Source: Catellatospora coxensis (lineage in GTDB: Bacteria; Actinomycetota; Actinomycetes; Mycobacteriales; Micromonosporaceae). From it: a stretch of DNA of 64,000 nt. The notes under the pieces were generated by a model. That model saw only the letters and a list, made by a program, of their open reading frames with translations. It was not told the DNA's origin and did not search any database. Positions within the stretch are counted from its first letter, which is position 1. Every line of letters starts with the position of its first letter. A program made the translations under genes and the position numbers. Below, in pieces: positions 8,743 through 16,856 of the stretch. The stretch covers positions 16,549-80,548 of the forward strand of contig NZ_BONI01000043.1 of the NCBI RefSeq assembly GCF_016862635.1, written 5' to 3'.

Positions 8743-9954
8743 GTGTACGGTTCCCCCATGCCGCCCGCCGCCCTGTCCGGCGTCACCGTCGTCGACGCCG
8801 CGACCCTCTTCGCCGGCCCCCTGGCCGCCACGATCCTCGGTGACTACGGCGCGGACGTGATCAAGATCGAGCACCCGGCGAAGGGCGACCCGTCCCGCGG
8901 CCACGGCCCGTCCCGCGACGGGGTGCCGCTGTGGTGGACCATGCTGGGCCGCAACAAGCAGACCGTCACCCTCGACCTCGGCCGCGCCGAGGGAGCCGAG
9001 CTGGCCAAGCGGCTGCTCGCCGACGCCGACGTGCTCATCGAGAACTTCCGGCCCGGCACCCTGGAGCGCTGGGGCCTGTCCCCCGAGGCGCTGCACGAGG
9101 TCAACCCGCGCCTGATCATCGCCCGGGTCACCGCGTTCGGCCAGCACGGCCCGTACGCGCACCGGCCCGGGTTCGGCACGCTCGCCGAGGCGATGAGCGG
9201 CTTCGCTGCGATCACGGGCGCACCCGACGGGCCGCCGACGTTGCCGCCGTTCGGGCTGGCGGATGGCATCTCCGCGCTGACCTGCGCACAGGCGGTGCTG
9301 ACCGCGCTCTACCACCGCGACGCGCGCGGCGGGACCGGGCAGGTCATCGACCTGGCCATCGTCGAGCCGATGCTCACCGTGCTGGGCATGCAGGCCATGG
9401 CGTACGACCAGCTCGGGCTCGTGCAGCAGCGCACCGGCAACCGGTCGGTCAACAACGCGCCGCGCAACACCTACCGCACCCGCGACGGCCGCTGGGTGGC
9501 CGTGTCCACCAGCGCCCAGGCCATCGCCGAACGGGTCATGCACCTGGTCGGGCACCCCGAGGTGATCGCCGAACCGTGGTTCGCGACCGGCGCGGGCCGC
9601 GCCGCGCACGCCGACGAGCTGGACGCCCACGTCGGCGGCTGGATCGCCGACCGCGACCTGGCCGAGGTGACCGACGCGTTCGACGAGGCGCAGGCCGCGG
9701 TCGCCCCGATCTACGACATCACCGACGTCTTCGCCGACCCGCAGTTCGCCGCCCTGGACTCGATCACCACGGTCGAGGACCCGATGCTCGGGCCGCTGCG
9801 TATGCCCAACGTGCTCTACCGCATGTCGCAGACCCCCGGCCGGATCGGCTGGACGGGGCGGCCGCGGGGAGCCGACAACGACACCGTCTACCGCGAGCGG
9901 CTCGGCCTGACCGAGGACGAGCTGACCGCGCTGCGCGACACGGGAGTGATCTGA
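8743..9954 (+). CDS. Class III CoA transferase (CaiB/BaiF family), second copy
   Basis: Paralogue of the 4043-5236 transferase, about 403 residues. It shares VIKIEHPAKGDPSR, ENFRPGTLERWGL and the putative catalytic Asp in GQVIDLAIVEPML. The GTG at 8743 has GAGGG six bases upstream; an in-frame ATG at 8758 without a clear ribosome site is the alternative. Its TGA overlaps the ATG of the cyclase gene (TGATG at 9952), beginning a three-gene rightward operon (CoA transferase, cyclase, PrpD-like). It probably activates a carboxylate released by the hydrolases of this island. Confidence 0.92.
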   Translation: MYGSPMPPAALSGVTVVDAATLFAGPLAATILGDYGADVIKIEHPAKGDPSRGHGPSRDGVPLWWTMLGRNKQTVTLDLGRAEGAELAKRLLADADVLIENFRPGTLERWGLSPEALHEVNPRLIIARVTAFGQHGPYAHRPGFGTLAEAMSGFAAITGAPDGPPTLPPFGLADGISALTCAQAVLTALYHRDARGGTGQVIDLAIVEPMLTVLGMQAMAYDQLGLVQQRTGNRSVNNAPRNTYRTRDGRWVAVSTSAQAIAERVMHLVGHPEVIAEPWFATGAGRAAHADELDAHVGGWIADRDLAEVTDAFDEAQAAVAPIYDITDVFADPQFAALDSITTVEDPMLGPLRMPNVLYRMSQTPGRIGWTGRPRGADNDTVYRERLGLTEDELTALRDTGVI

Positions 9955-10820
9955 TGCAGGGCCTCGACCAGGACCGGCACGCACTGCTGCCCGCCCCGAG
10001 CGGCCGACCCGCCCTGAACGGCGCGATCAAGCCATGGGAGGCGGTACGCGGGCGGCAGGTGATCGACCTGGCGCAGCCGATGCGGCGCGGCATGCCGCAG
10101 TCGCCGAACCACCCGCCGTTCCGGATGGCTCTCGAACGCCGGCACGGCGACATGATGCGCCCCGACGGCGGCTCGGCCGCCAACGAGCTGATCGTCACCG
10201 GCGGCCACGTCGGCACGCATGTCGACGCGCTGTCGCACGTGTCGCAGGACGGCCTGCTGCACGGCGGCCGCCCCGCCGGACCGCTGCAGTCCCACCAGGG
10301 CTTCAGCGACCTCGGCATCGACACGTTCCCGCCGTACCTGGGCCGGGCCGTGGTGCTCGACGTGGCCCGCGCGCACGGCGTGGACGTGCTGCCCGCCGGG
10401 TACGCGATCACGCCCGAGGACCTCGACCGCGCCGCCGCCGGCCTGACCCTGGCCCCCGGCGAGGTGATCCTCATCGGCACCGGCTGGTCGCGGCGCTGGT
10501 CCGAACACGACGCCTTCATCGGCTCCCGCGACGGCACCCCCGGCCCGGACGAGGCGGCCGCCCGCTGGCTGGCCGCCCACTCCCCCGCCGCCGTCGGCGC
10601 GGAGACCATCGCCTTCGAGCACATCCCCGCCGGGCGCGGCCACGCCGTGCTGCCCGCGCACCGGGTGCTGCTGGTCGAGCACGGCGTGCACATCATCGAG
10701 ACGATGAACCTGGACCCGCTGCTGGCCACCGGCGCCCGCGAGATCCTGCTCGTGCTCAACCCGCTCCCGCTGGTCGGCGCGACCGGCGCCCCGGTCCGCC
10801 CGCTGGCCGTGCTCGCATGA
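9954..10820 (+). CDS. Cyclase/kynurenine-formamidase-like metal hydrolase
   Basis: About 288 residues of the putative-cyclase superfamily, whose members hydrolyse formamides, lactones or cyclic amides (kynurenine formamidase, isatin hydrolase). The signature GGHVGTHVDALSHV, equivalent to HGTHxDxxxH, carries the metal ligands, and a C-terminal IAFEHIPAGRGHAVLPAHRV forms the rest of the pocket. It is translationally coupled on both sides: it starts inside the stop of the CoA transferase and ends inside the start of the PrpD-like gene. Hydrolysis of an N-acyl or cyclic-amide intermediate would fit the surrounding amidases; the exact substrate is unknown. Confidence 0.85.
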   Translation: MQGLDQDRHALLPAPSGRPALNGAIKPWEAVRGRQVIDLAQPMRRGMPQSPNHPPFRMALERRHGDMMRPDGGSAANELIVTGGHVGTHVDALSHVSQDGLLHGGRPAGPLQSHQGFSDLGIDTFPPYLGRAVVLDVARAHGVDVLPAGYAITPEDLDRAAAGLTLAPGEVILIGTGWSRRWSEHDAFIGSRDGTPGPDEAAARWLAAHSPAAVGAETIAFEHIPAGRGHAVLPAHRVLLVEHGVHIIETMNLDPLLATGAREILLVLNPLPLVGATGAPVRPLAVLA

Positions 10821-12304
10821 CCGCCGTTCCGACCGCCACCGGGGCGGATGACGCCGCCGCCCGCTCCAGCGCCACCGGATCCGCCGGAACCGGCCGGCGC
10901 GGCGACGCCACGGGCGGGGTGGCGCCCGTCTCCGCCGACCGGGCTGTGGCACAGCTCGCCGAGTTCGCCGTGGGCTGCCGCGGCGGTGCGATCCCGGACG
11001 GGGTGCCGGAGCGCATCCTGGACATCCTCGGGCTGGCGCTGGCGGCGCAGGACGATCCCGCGGTGCGGGCCGTGCTCGCGTCGGTGCGCCGCTGGGGCGG
11101 CACACCCGAGGCGACCGTGATCGGCGCGGGCGACCGGCTGCCCGCGCCCGCCGCCGCGCTGGTCAACGGGGTCATGGCGCACGCGCTCGACTTCGACGAC
11201 ACGCACCTGCCGTCGGTGCTGCACCCCAGCGCGGGTATCGTGCCCGCCGCGCTGGCCGCCGCCGAGGCCACCGGCGCGGACGGCCCGTCACTGGTCCGCG
11301 CCGTCGCCGCCGGGATCGAGATCTGCAACCGGCTCGGCATGGCCGCGTACGACCGGGAGCTGCGCAACTCCGTGTTCTTCGAGCGCGGCCTGCACGCCAC
11401 GTCGATCTGCGGCACGATCGGCGGGGCCGCCGCGGCGGGGCTGCTGTACGGGTTGGACGCGGCCGGGATCGCGCACGCGATGGGCATCGCCGCGTCCATG
11501 GGCGCGGGGCTGATCGAGGCCAACCGCACCGGCGGCACGGTCAAGAAGACGCACTGCGGCTGGGCGGCGCACGCCGGGGTCAGCGCGGCCGTGTTCGCCG
11601 CCGACGGGCTCACCGGCCCGCCGACGGTGCTGGAGGGGCGCTTCGGCTTCTTCGCCGCGTACACCTCGGGGGTCTTCGACGCCGACGCCCTGCTCGGCGG
11701 CCTCGGTGAGCGCTGGGAGCTGTCGCGGACCGTCTACAAGCCCTACCCGACCAACCACTTCACGCACCCCGGCATCGACTGCGCGCTCGCGCTGCGGGCC
11801 GCCGGGCTGCGCGCCGCCGACGTCGCCTCGATCGAGCTGGGCGTGGCCGCCCCCGTGCTGCGCACCATCGCCGAGCCCGCCGCCGACAAGGCCCGGCCGC
11901 AGACGGCGTACCACGGCAAGTTCTCGGGCCCCTACACCGTCGCGACGGCGCTGCTCGGCGGCGGCGGGCTCGGCGTGGGCACGGCCGACTTCGAACGGCT
12001 GGACGACGAAGTGCTCGCTCTCGCGGCCCGGGTGACCTGCGTGCCCGACGAACGCGCCACCGAGATCTTCCCGAACGCGTTCGCCGCCGTGCTGCGCGTG
12101 CGCACCGTGGACGGCCGCGTGCTGGAGCACCGGGTCGACGCCTCGCGCGGCAGCGCGGCCCACCCGCTGCACGCCGACGACCTCGACCTCAAGTTCCGGC
12201 TGAACGCCGCCGGCCTGTCCGCCGAGCAGGCCGCAGCGGTGTCGGCGGCCGCCCGCTCGCTGCGCCCGGCCGCCGAACTGGTGGCGCTGACACGCTGCCG
12301 CTGA
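10817..12304 (+). CDS. MmgE/PrpD family protein
   Basis: About 495 residues of the 2-methylcitrate dehydratase / cis-aconitate decarboxylase fold, a family that adds or removes water or CO2 at substituted tricarboxylates and dicarboxylates. Recognisable parts are ILDILGLALAAQ, VNGVMAHALDFDDTH, KKTHCGWAAHAGVSAA and the C-terminal YKPYPTNHFTHPGID. An extra low-complexity Ala/Thr/Gly-rich N-terminal extension of about 40 residues precedes the family core. The ATG at 10817 overlaps the cyclase stop. With the PrpB-like lyase at 24358, this could supply the hydratase/dehydratase step for an alkyl-substituted malate or citrate; that pairing is inference from the methylcitrate cycle. Confidence 0.88.
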   Translation: MTAVPTATGADDAAARSSATGSAGTGRRGDATGGVAPVSADRAVAQLAEFAVGCRGGAIPDGVPERILDILGLALAAQDDPAVRAVLASVRRWGGTPEATVIGAGDRLPAPAAALVNGVMAHALDFDDTHLPSVLHPSAGIVPAALAAAEATGADGPSLVRAVAAGIEICNRLGMAAYDRELRNSVFFERGLHATSICGTIGGAAAAGLLYGLDAAGIAHAMGIAASMGAGLIEANRTGGTVKKTHCGWAAHAGVSAAVFAADGLTGPPTVLEGRFGFFAAYTSGVFDADALLGGLGERWELSRTVYKPYPTNHFTHPGIDCALALRAAGLRAADVASIELGVAAPVLRTIAEPAADKARPQTAYHGKFSGPYTVATALLGGGGLGVGTADFERLDDEVLALAARVTCVPDERATEIFPNAFAAVLRVRTVDGRVLEHRVDASRGSAAHPLHADDLDLKFRLNAAGLSAEQAAAVSAAARSLRPAAELVALTRCR

Positions 12305-12313
12305 CCGGGCCGG

Positions 12314-12567
12314 TCACGGCCAGACGTCGGTGGGCAGCGGCCGGGGCAGGTGCGGGTTGCCGGTGGCGGTGAAGGCCGGTTCGCGGCCGGCGCGAGCGGC
12401 GGACTCGAAGTCGGCGAGCGTGCCGAACGCCCACCTGCCGAGCAGCAGGATCGCGGTCAGGTTCACCAGCGCCATCAGCGCCATCGCGACGTCGGCGAGC
12501 GCCCAGACCGGCTCCAGGGCCACCGCCGAGCCGATGGCGACCGCCGCCAGCGCCACGATCCGGAACG
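12314..12567 (-). pseudogene. C-terminal remnant of an AGCS-family sodium:alanine/glycine symporter
   Basis: Reading leftward, about 80 codons encode VALEPVWALADVAMALMALV-like membrane sequence and NLTAILLLGRW, then a charged tail ending FESAARAGREPAF. This is the typical last transmembrane segment and tail of alanine/glycine:cation symporters, which are normally about 450-500 residues. Homology starts abruptly near FRIVALAAV, and an in-frame TGA lies just upstream. No further transporter sequence follows, and a palindromic element sits 40 bp beyond. It is a decayed gene fragment, probably truncated by a deletion associated with that element. Confidence 0.65.
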
Positions 12568-12610
12568 ATTGTCAGCCCCTCGGACCAGCCAAAACCCCCA
12601 AACCACGAAG

Positions 12611-12654
12611 GAAGGGCACCTTCTTATCGTTCTCCGTTGTAGAAGGTGCCCTTC
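12611..12654. repeat. Intergenic inverted repeat
   Basis: 14-bp perfect arms GAAGGGCACCTTCT (12611-12624) and complement (12641-12654); each arm is followed by TATC. It sits between the symporter remnant and the lectin-protease stop, so it could terminate either or be the scar of the truncation. Confidence 0.7.
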
Positions 12655-12683
12655 TTATCAGGATCTGCGGCCTGACCTGGGGA

Positions 12684-14147
12684 TCAGCGCCAGAACCAGA
12701 CCTGGTTGGCCTGCGGCCCCGGCCCGCAGGCCCACAGAATGGTGGTGGTGCCGTTGGCCGTGCCCCACGCGTCGGCGTCGAGGCACTTGCCCGACGCCGG
12801 GTTGACCATGTTGCCGTTCGGCTGCATGATCCACTGCTGCGCCGAGTTGTTCAGGCAGGTCCACAGCCGCACCACGGCCCCGTCGGCGGTGCTCGCGCCC
12901 GCCACGTCCAGGCACTTGCCCGAGTTCGGGTTGACCAGCGTGTTGCCGACCTGCCGCCACTGCTGCGCCGGGTTGTTCAGGCAGTCCCACAGCTGCGTCT
13001 TGGTGCCGTCCTCGGTACGCCCGCCGGACACGTCCAGGCAGCGGCCCGACACCGGGTTCACGATCGACCGCGCGGGCGCGCCCCCGCCGCGGATCAGGAA
13101 CAGGTTGTCCGCGACGTTGAAGTTGTTCGCCAGGTACGACCCGGTCGCCGGGTTGGTGCTGTAGTAGTCGTCGTGCCGGCAGTCCAGCCGCTGGTCGTGG
13201 GCCCGGTCGCCGCAGACGAACCGCATCGGCGGGTGGTTCGGCTCGTCCGAGTAGCACATGACGTCCCACTCGTCGGTGCAGTGCGCGCCGCCGGACGCGT
13301 TGGGGGCGTTGTTGTTCACCGCGCCGAGGTTGTGCCCCAGCTCGTGGCTGGCCACCGCGGCCGTCCAGCAGCCGTTGTCGGAGCGGCCGTACTCCGGCCC
13401 GAAGTTGGACCGGTTGTCGTCGGTCTTGCGGGTGTCCCCGGCGAAGCCGCCGATGCCGCAGTACACGTTCGCCTCGACCAGCATCACGTACTTGCGGTCG
13501 GTGCGGTTGTAGCCCGCCGCCCGCACCGCGTTGACGCTGGCCCCGAACTCGTTCAGGGCCGACTGGGCGACCTGCACGCGGCGCACCACGGGACGGCACG
13601 CGCCGTTGACGTTCTCGGTGACGAAGCGGATGTGCCGCTCGCCGCCGGTCTCCCGGGCGCTCTCGTTGTAGATGACGTCCATACCCTCGGCGAGGGTGCG
13701 GAACGTCTCCTTGTACTGGTCGTACCGGTTGGTGGTGCCGTGCACGTAGAGCACCTCGACGCGGCGGCCGGACACCCCGTCGCCCTCGCAGACGGCCAGC
13801 GCCGCGGGCGCGGACAGGGCCTGGGTGGCGGGGATGCGCCGGTTCACGGCCAGGCCCGCGGGAGGCGCGTCCGGGCCGTGGGTGCACATCAGCGGGGTGA
13901 CCGCGACGACGCGCATGCCGCCGACGCAGGGGCCGCTCGTGTCCGCCGCGAGTCCCTTGTAGACGAGGCCGCGGTCGGGCTCGTCGGCGGGCAGGACGAT
14001 CGGCTTGGCGTCCGCGCCGAACGCCCGGAACTCCGGGGCGGGGTCGGCGGGGCGGGCGGTGGCCGAGCCGGTCAGCACGCCTGCCAGCAGGAGCAGGGTC
14101 GCGCCGGCGATGGACATGGCACGACCGCCGGGATGGGACAGAGCCAT
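12684..14147 (-). CDS. Secreted zinc metalloprotease-like protein with C-terminal ricin-type lectin domain
   Basis: About 487 residues. An N-terminal signal peptide is followed by a proteinase-like domain with HELGHNLGAVNNN near residue 270 and CTDEWDVMCYSDE downstream. The C-terminal ~130 residues form a ricin B beta-trefoil with three GKCLDV...QxW repeats, likely for polysaccharide binding. The HExxH zinc motif is intact, but the third-ligand position of HExxHxxGxxH is Asn here. The CTDE/DVMCY block is one I associate with actinobacterial secreted proteases. The ATG at 14147 has AGAGGAG eight bases upstream. It shares promoter architecture and very similar lectin repeats with the glycosidase at 16857. 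Confidence 0.8.
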   Translation of the reverse strand: MALSHPGGRAMSIAGATLLLLAGVLTGSATARPADPAPEFRAFGADAKPIVLPADEPDRGLVYKGLAADTSGPCVGGMRVVAVTPLMCTHGPDAPPAGLAVNRRIPATQALSAPAALAVCEGDGVSGRRVEVLYVHGTTNRYDQYKETFRTLAEGMDVIYNESARETGGERHIRFVTENVNGACRPVVRRVQVAQSALNEFGASVNAVRAAGYNRTDRKYVMLVEANVYCGIGGFAGDTRKTDDNRSNFGPEYGRSDNGCWTAAVASHELGHNLGAVNNNAPNASGGAHCTDEWDVMCYSDEPNHPPMRFVCGDRAHDQRLDCRHDDYYSTNPATGSYLANNFNVADNLFLIRGGGAPARSIVNPVSGRCLDVSGGRTEDGTKTQLWDCLNNPAQQWRQVGNTLVNPNSGKCLDVAGASTADGAVVRLWTCLNNSAQQWIMQPNGNMVNPASGKCLDADAWGTANGTTTILWACGPGPQANQVWFWR

Positions 14148-14182
14148 GGGCGTGGCTCCTCTCGGGAGTGGATGGAGCCCGC

Positions 14183-14225
14183 AAGCTATCCACCACCCGG
14201 GTATGGAGTCGACAGTTTTCGATAC
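14183..14225 (-). promoter_or_regulatory. Promoter element of lectin-protease gene
   Basis: On the minus strand GTATCGAAAAC (14225-14215), then exactly 26 bases, then a -10-like TAGCTT (14188-14183), 35 bases before the start codon. The same element and spacing precede the lectin-glycosidase gene, so it is probably an activator or sigma-factor site controlling both. Confidence 0.6.
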
Positions 14226-14298
14226 TCGTAGGCGGTGCTGGACCGGACCGGCCGGACGGGCGAGGATGTGCGGCAGCGCCCCACGAGGAGGACCACCG

Positions 14299-14982
14299 AT
14301 GGCACGACTGCACCTGACCGGAAGCACCCACGAGTACGGCGACGTGTTCACGTACCGCTTCCGCCCGCAGGGCACGCTGTCCTTCCAGCCCGGCGAGTAC
14401 GGGCACCTGTTCTTCCCGCAGCTGCTGCGCCGGTTCGCCAAGCCGGTGCGGGAGATCTCGTTCGCCTCCGCGCCCGGCGACGACGAGGTGTGGTTCACCC
14501 TCGACCACAGCTCCGGGTCACCGTTCCAGGAGCACTTCCGCTCGCTGGCCCCCGGTGCGGCGATGCAGGTCTTCGGCATCGGCGGCCACCTGAAGCTGCC
14601 CGAGGACCCGGCCCGGCCGCTGGTGCTCGTCGGCGGCGGCATCGGGGTGACGCCGTTCCGCTCGATCCTGCGGCACCTGCGGGTGCACCAGCCGCAGACC
14701 CCGGTCGCGCTGGTCCACGCGGCACGCGGCGACTACCTGTACGGCGACGAGTTCGCGGCCATGCCGATCGCGTACCACCGGATCGGCCGGGCCGAGCTGG
14801 CCGACACCCTGGCCGCCGTCGGCGACGTGGAACCGCCCGCGGAATACCTGGTGGCGGGCTCGGACGCGTTCATCTCCGGCGCGGTCGAGCACCTGCGGAA
14901 CGCGGGCGTGCCGAACGACACCATCCAGACCGACACCTTCAAGGGCCTGCACGACGACGCCACCACGGCTGTCGCCCCCTGA
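14299..14982 (+). CDS. Ferredoxin/flavodoxin-NAD(P)+ reductase-type flavoprotein
   Basis: About 227 residues of the ferredoxin-NADP reductase fold. The FAD-binding barrel ends in REISFASAP (the RxYS-type motif) and GSPFQEHFRSL. The NAD(P) domain has VLVGGGIGVTPFRSILRHL and ends YLVAGSDAFISGAV. There is no [2Fe-2S] domain, so it would need a separate ferredoxin or reduce an oxygenase directly. GAGGAG lies eight bases before the ATG. It stands alone between a protease and a convergent lyase gene. It is a possible electron donor for the Rieske oxygenase at 35423, but nothing in the sequence proves that. Confidence 0.85.
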   Translation: MARLHLTGSTHEYGDVFTYRFRPQGTLSFQPGEYGHLFFPQLLRRFAKPVREISFASAPGDDEVWFTLDHSSGSPFQEHFRSLAPGAAMQVFGIGGHLKLPEDPARPLVLVGGGIGVTPFRSILRHLRVHQPQTPVALVHAARGDYLYGDEFAAMPIAYHRIGRAELADTLAAVGDVEPPAEYLVAGSDAFISGAVEHLRNAGVPNDTIQTDTFKGLHDDATTAVAP

Positions 14983-14994
14983 CCACCCGGCCGG

Positions 14995-15933
14995 TCAGTC
15001 CTGGGTGAGGAGGCGGCGGGCGGAGCGGACGACGGCCTCGTCGACCAGGCGGCCGTGGGCGTCGAGGCATACGCCGGAGCCGTCGCGCAGGGCCTGCTCG
15101 TGCCGGGCCACCAGGTCGCGGGCGGCGGCCAGTTCCGGCTCCGCCGGTGTGAAGACCTCGTGCACGACCGGGAGCTGTGCCGGGTGGATGCAGGCCCGGC
15201 CGCGGAAGCCGAGGCGTTTCAGGGCCAGGGTCGAGGTGCGCAGGGCGTCGGGGTCGCGGAAGTTCACCGACACCGGCGCGACGGGCGGGGCGATGCCCGC
15301 CGCGGCGCAGGCCAGCACGGCCTGCGAGCGTACCCAGAGCAGTTCGCGCTCGTCCGGCCCGAGGGTGACGCCCAGGTCGGCGGCCAGATCGGCCTCGCCG
15401 AGCTGCAACCGGGCGACCCGCGGCCCACGGGCGATCGCCGGCGCGGCCAGCACCGCCGCCGCCGACTCCAGCAGCGGCACGACCTTCGTCGCGCCCACCG
15501 CCAGTCCCGCCGCCCGTTCCAGCCCGGCCAGCACCTCGTCCAGCGCGGACAGCTGCTGCACCGTCTCGGTCTTGGCCACGCACAGCCCGGCCAGCCCCGG
15601 CCCGACCACGGCGGCCGCGTCGACGTGCCCCAGCTCCCCGGGGTTCACCCGTACCCACACCCGGGGCCGTTCCCTGCCCGCGTCCGCACGGCCGGTCGCG
15701 GCGGAGATCGCTGTTTCAGGTCCGAAGCCGGGGTCCGGCCGCAGATTCTGACCGGAAGCAGCGATCATGTCTGCCGCCCCGGTCAGGAACGCGGCCACGG
15801 CGGCCCGCGCGGCGTCCTTGCCGGCCGGGGGCACGGCGTCCTCGAGGTCGACGATGAGGGCGTCCGCGCCGACGGTCAGCGCCTTGGCCAGCTTCGCCGG
15901 GCTGTCGCCGGGCACGTACAGGTAGGACCTCAT
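14995..15933 (-). CDS. HpcH/HpaI aldolase / citrate lyase beta (CitE-like) with palindromic insert
   Basis: About 312 residues of the CitE family, magnesium-dependent TIM barrels that split or make malyl-, citramalyl- or methylmalyl-type CoA esters. Core motifs are MRSYLYVPGDSPAKLAKA, ALIVDLEDAVPP, RVWVRVNPGEL, VPLLESAAAV, RLQLGEADLAADLG and RGRACIHPAQ. Residues about 52-88, between AAFLTGA and RPRVWVRV, are extra relative to the family and coincide with an inverted repeat (15706-15766) that keeps the frame open. It is convergent with the reductase gene. A role in cleaving a branched malyl-CoA-type intermediate fits the island; the insert may or may not be tolerated functionally. Confidence 0.85.
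   Translation of the reverse strand: MRSYLYVPGDSPAKLAKALTVGADALIVDLEDAVPPAGKDAARAAVAAFLTGAADMIAASGQNLRPDPGFGPETAISAATGRADAGRERPRVWVRVNPGELGHVDAAAVVGPGLAGLCVAKTETVQQLSALDEVLAGLERAAGLAVGATKVVPLLESAAAVLAAPAIARGPRVARLQLGEADLAADLGVTLGPDERELLWVRSQAVLACAAAGIAPPVAPVSVNFRDPDALRTSTLALKRLGFRGRACIHPAQLPVVHEVFTPAEPELAAARDLVARHEQALRDGSGVCLDAHGRLVDEAVVRSARRLLTQD
15706..15766. repeat. Palindromic element inside the citE-like frame
   Basis: GATCGCTGTTTC (15706-15717) pairs with GAAGCAGCGATC (15755-15766), one mismatch, with a GC-rich interior containing further partial symmetry. It encodes residues of about IAASGQNLRPDPGFGPETAI within the CitE-like protein. It looks like an intergenic palindrome that landed in a gene without shifting the frame. 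Confidence 0.65.
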
Positions 15934-16066
15934 CCGGTCACCTGCTTGACGCCGCCCACGGCGGTGCCCGCAGAATCATTGCCGACCATGGGGCGACGCT
16001 AGCCATGCGTTGACCAGCCCGTCAAGGGGCTTGTTTCTCACAGCGGATCAGTGTTTCCATAGCGCG

Positions 16067-16774
16067 GTGGGACCGCATACGCACGGCTGGTGGATTCTGC
16101 TCCACATCATCCTCTTCGTCTTCTGGCTCGGCGGCGACCTGGGCGTGTTCTGGTCGAGCCGGTTCGTCCTCCGGCCCGACCTCACCCCCGCCGCCCGCGC
16201 GACCGCCCTGAAGATCATGGGCGGACTCGACCTGGGCCCGAAGATCTGCCTCGTCCTGTTCCTGCCCAGCGGCGTCACGCTGATGGCACTGGAGCCGCAC
16301 GGCGCGCAGGTGTTCGGGGTCAACCCGTTCGGCTGGCCGGTGGTCGTGGCGGTGTGGCTGTTCGCCGCCGCCTGGCTGGCCGCGACCATCACCGACCACC
16401 ACCATCCGGGCCGGCGGCCCTGGGTGCGCCGCGCCGACTGGACGATCCGGCTGACCCTGATCACGGCCCTCGGCCTCACGGCGGTGTACACCCTGGTAGC
16501 GGACCAGCCCTTCGGCGTCGACACGAATCCGCGCTGGCTGGGCGCGAAGCTGCTGCTCTACACCGTGGCCATCGGCTGCGGGCTGGGCATCCGGCTGACC
16601 CTGCGCCCGTTCGGCCCGGCCTTCGGCGCGCTGATGACCACCGGCTCGACGCCCGAGGTCGAGAGCACCCTGAAGCGCTCCATCGACGGCTGCCTGCCGT
16701 ACGTGTGGGGCATCTGGGGCAGCGTGCTGGCCGCCGCCGCGCTCGGCGTGCTGAAGCCGTTCGCCGAGCTGTAG
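16067..16774 (+). CDS. Integral membrane protein, CopD/DUF2269-like, function unknown
   Basis: About 235 residues with roughly six transmembrane segments. It starts with a His-rich amphipathic lead (GPHTHGWW), then ILLHIILFVFWLGGDLGVF. Later landmarks are KICLVLFLPSGVTL, WLAATITDHHHPGRRPW and a C-terminal SVLAAAALGVLKPF. His and Asp residues near the membrane faces recall copper- or haem-handling membrane proteins, but I cannot name the family firmly. The start is uncertain: GTG at 16067 leaves the first helix intact, while TTG codons at 16031 and 16010 are in frame; none has a good ribosome site. A strong terminator follows. Confidence 0.65.
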   Translation: MGPHTHGWWILLHIILFVFWLGGDLGVFWSSRFVLRPDLTPAARATALKIMGGLDLGPKICLVLFLPSGVTLMALEPHGAQVFGVNPFGWPVVVAVWLFAAAWLAATITDHHHPGRRPWVRRADWTIRLTLITALGLTAVYTLVADQPFGVDTNPRWLGAKLLLYTVAIGCGLGIRLTLRPFGPAFGALMTTGSTPEVESTLKRSIDGCLPYVWGIWGSVLAAAALGVLKPFAEL

Positions 16775-16819
16775 CCGCCGGACCGGGTTCGTTCCACGCG
16801 GCTCCCGGCACCGGTCACC

Positions 16820-16849
16820 GGGCCGCCCTCGGTGAGAGGGCGGCCCTTT
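16820..16849. terminator. Hairpin terminator with T-run
   Basis: 11-bp perfect stem GGGCCGCCCTC / GAGGGCGGCCC with a 4-base loop followed by TTTT, between the convergent membrane-protein and glycosidase genes. It is a typical intrinsic terminator for the rightward gene. Confidence 0.85.
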
Positions 16850-16856
16850 TCACGGG

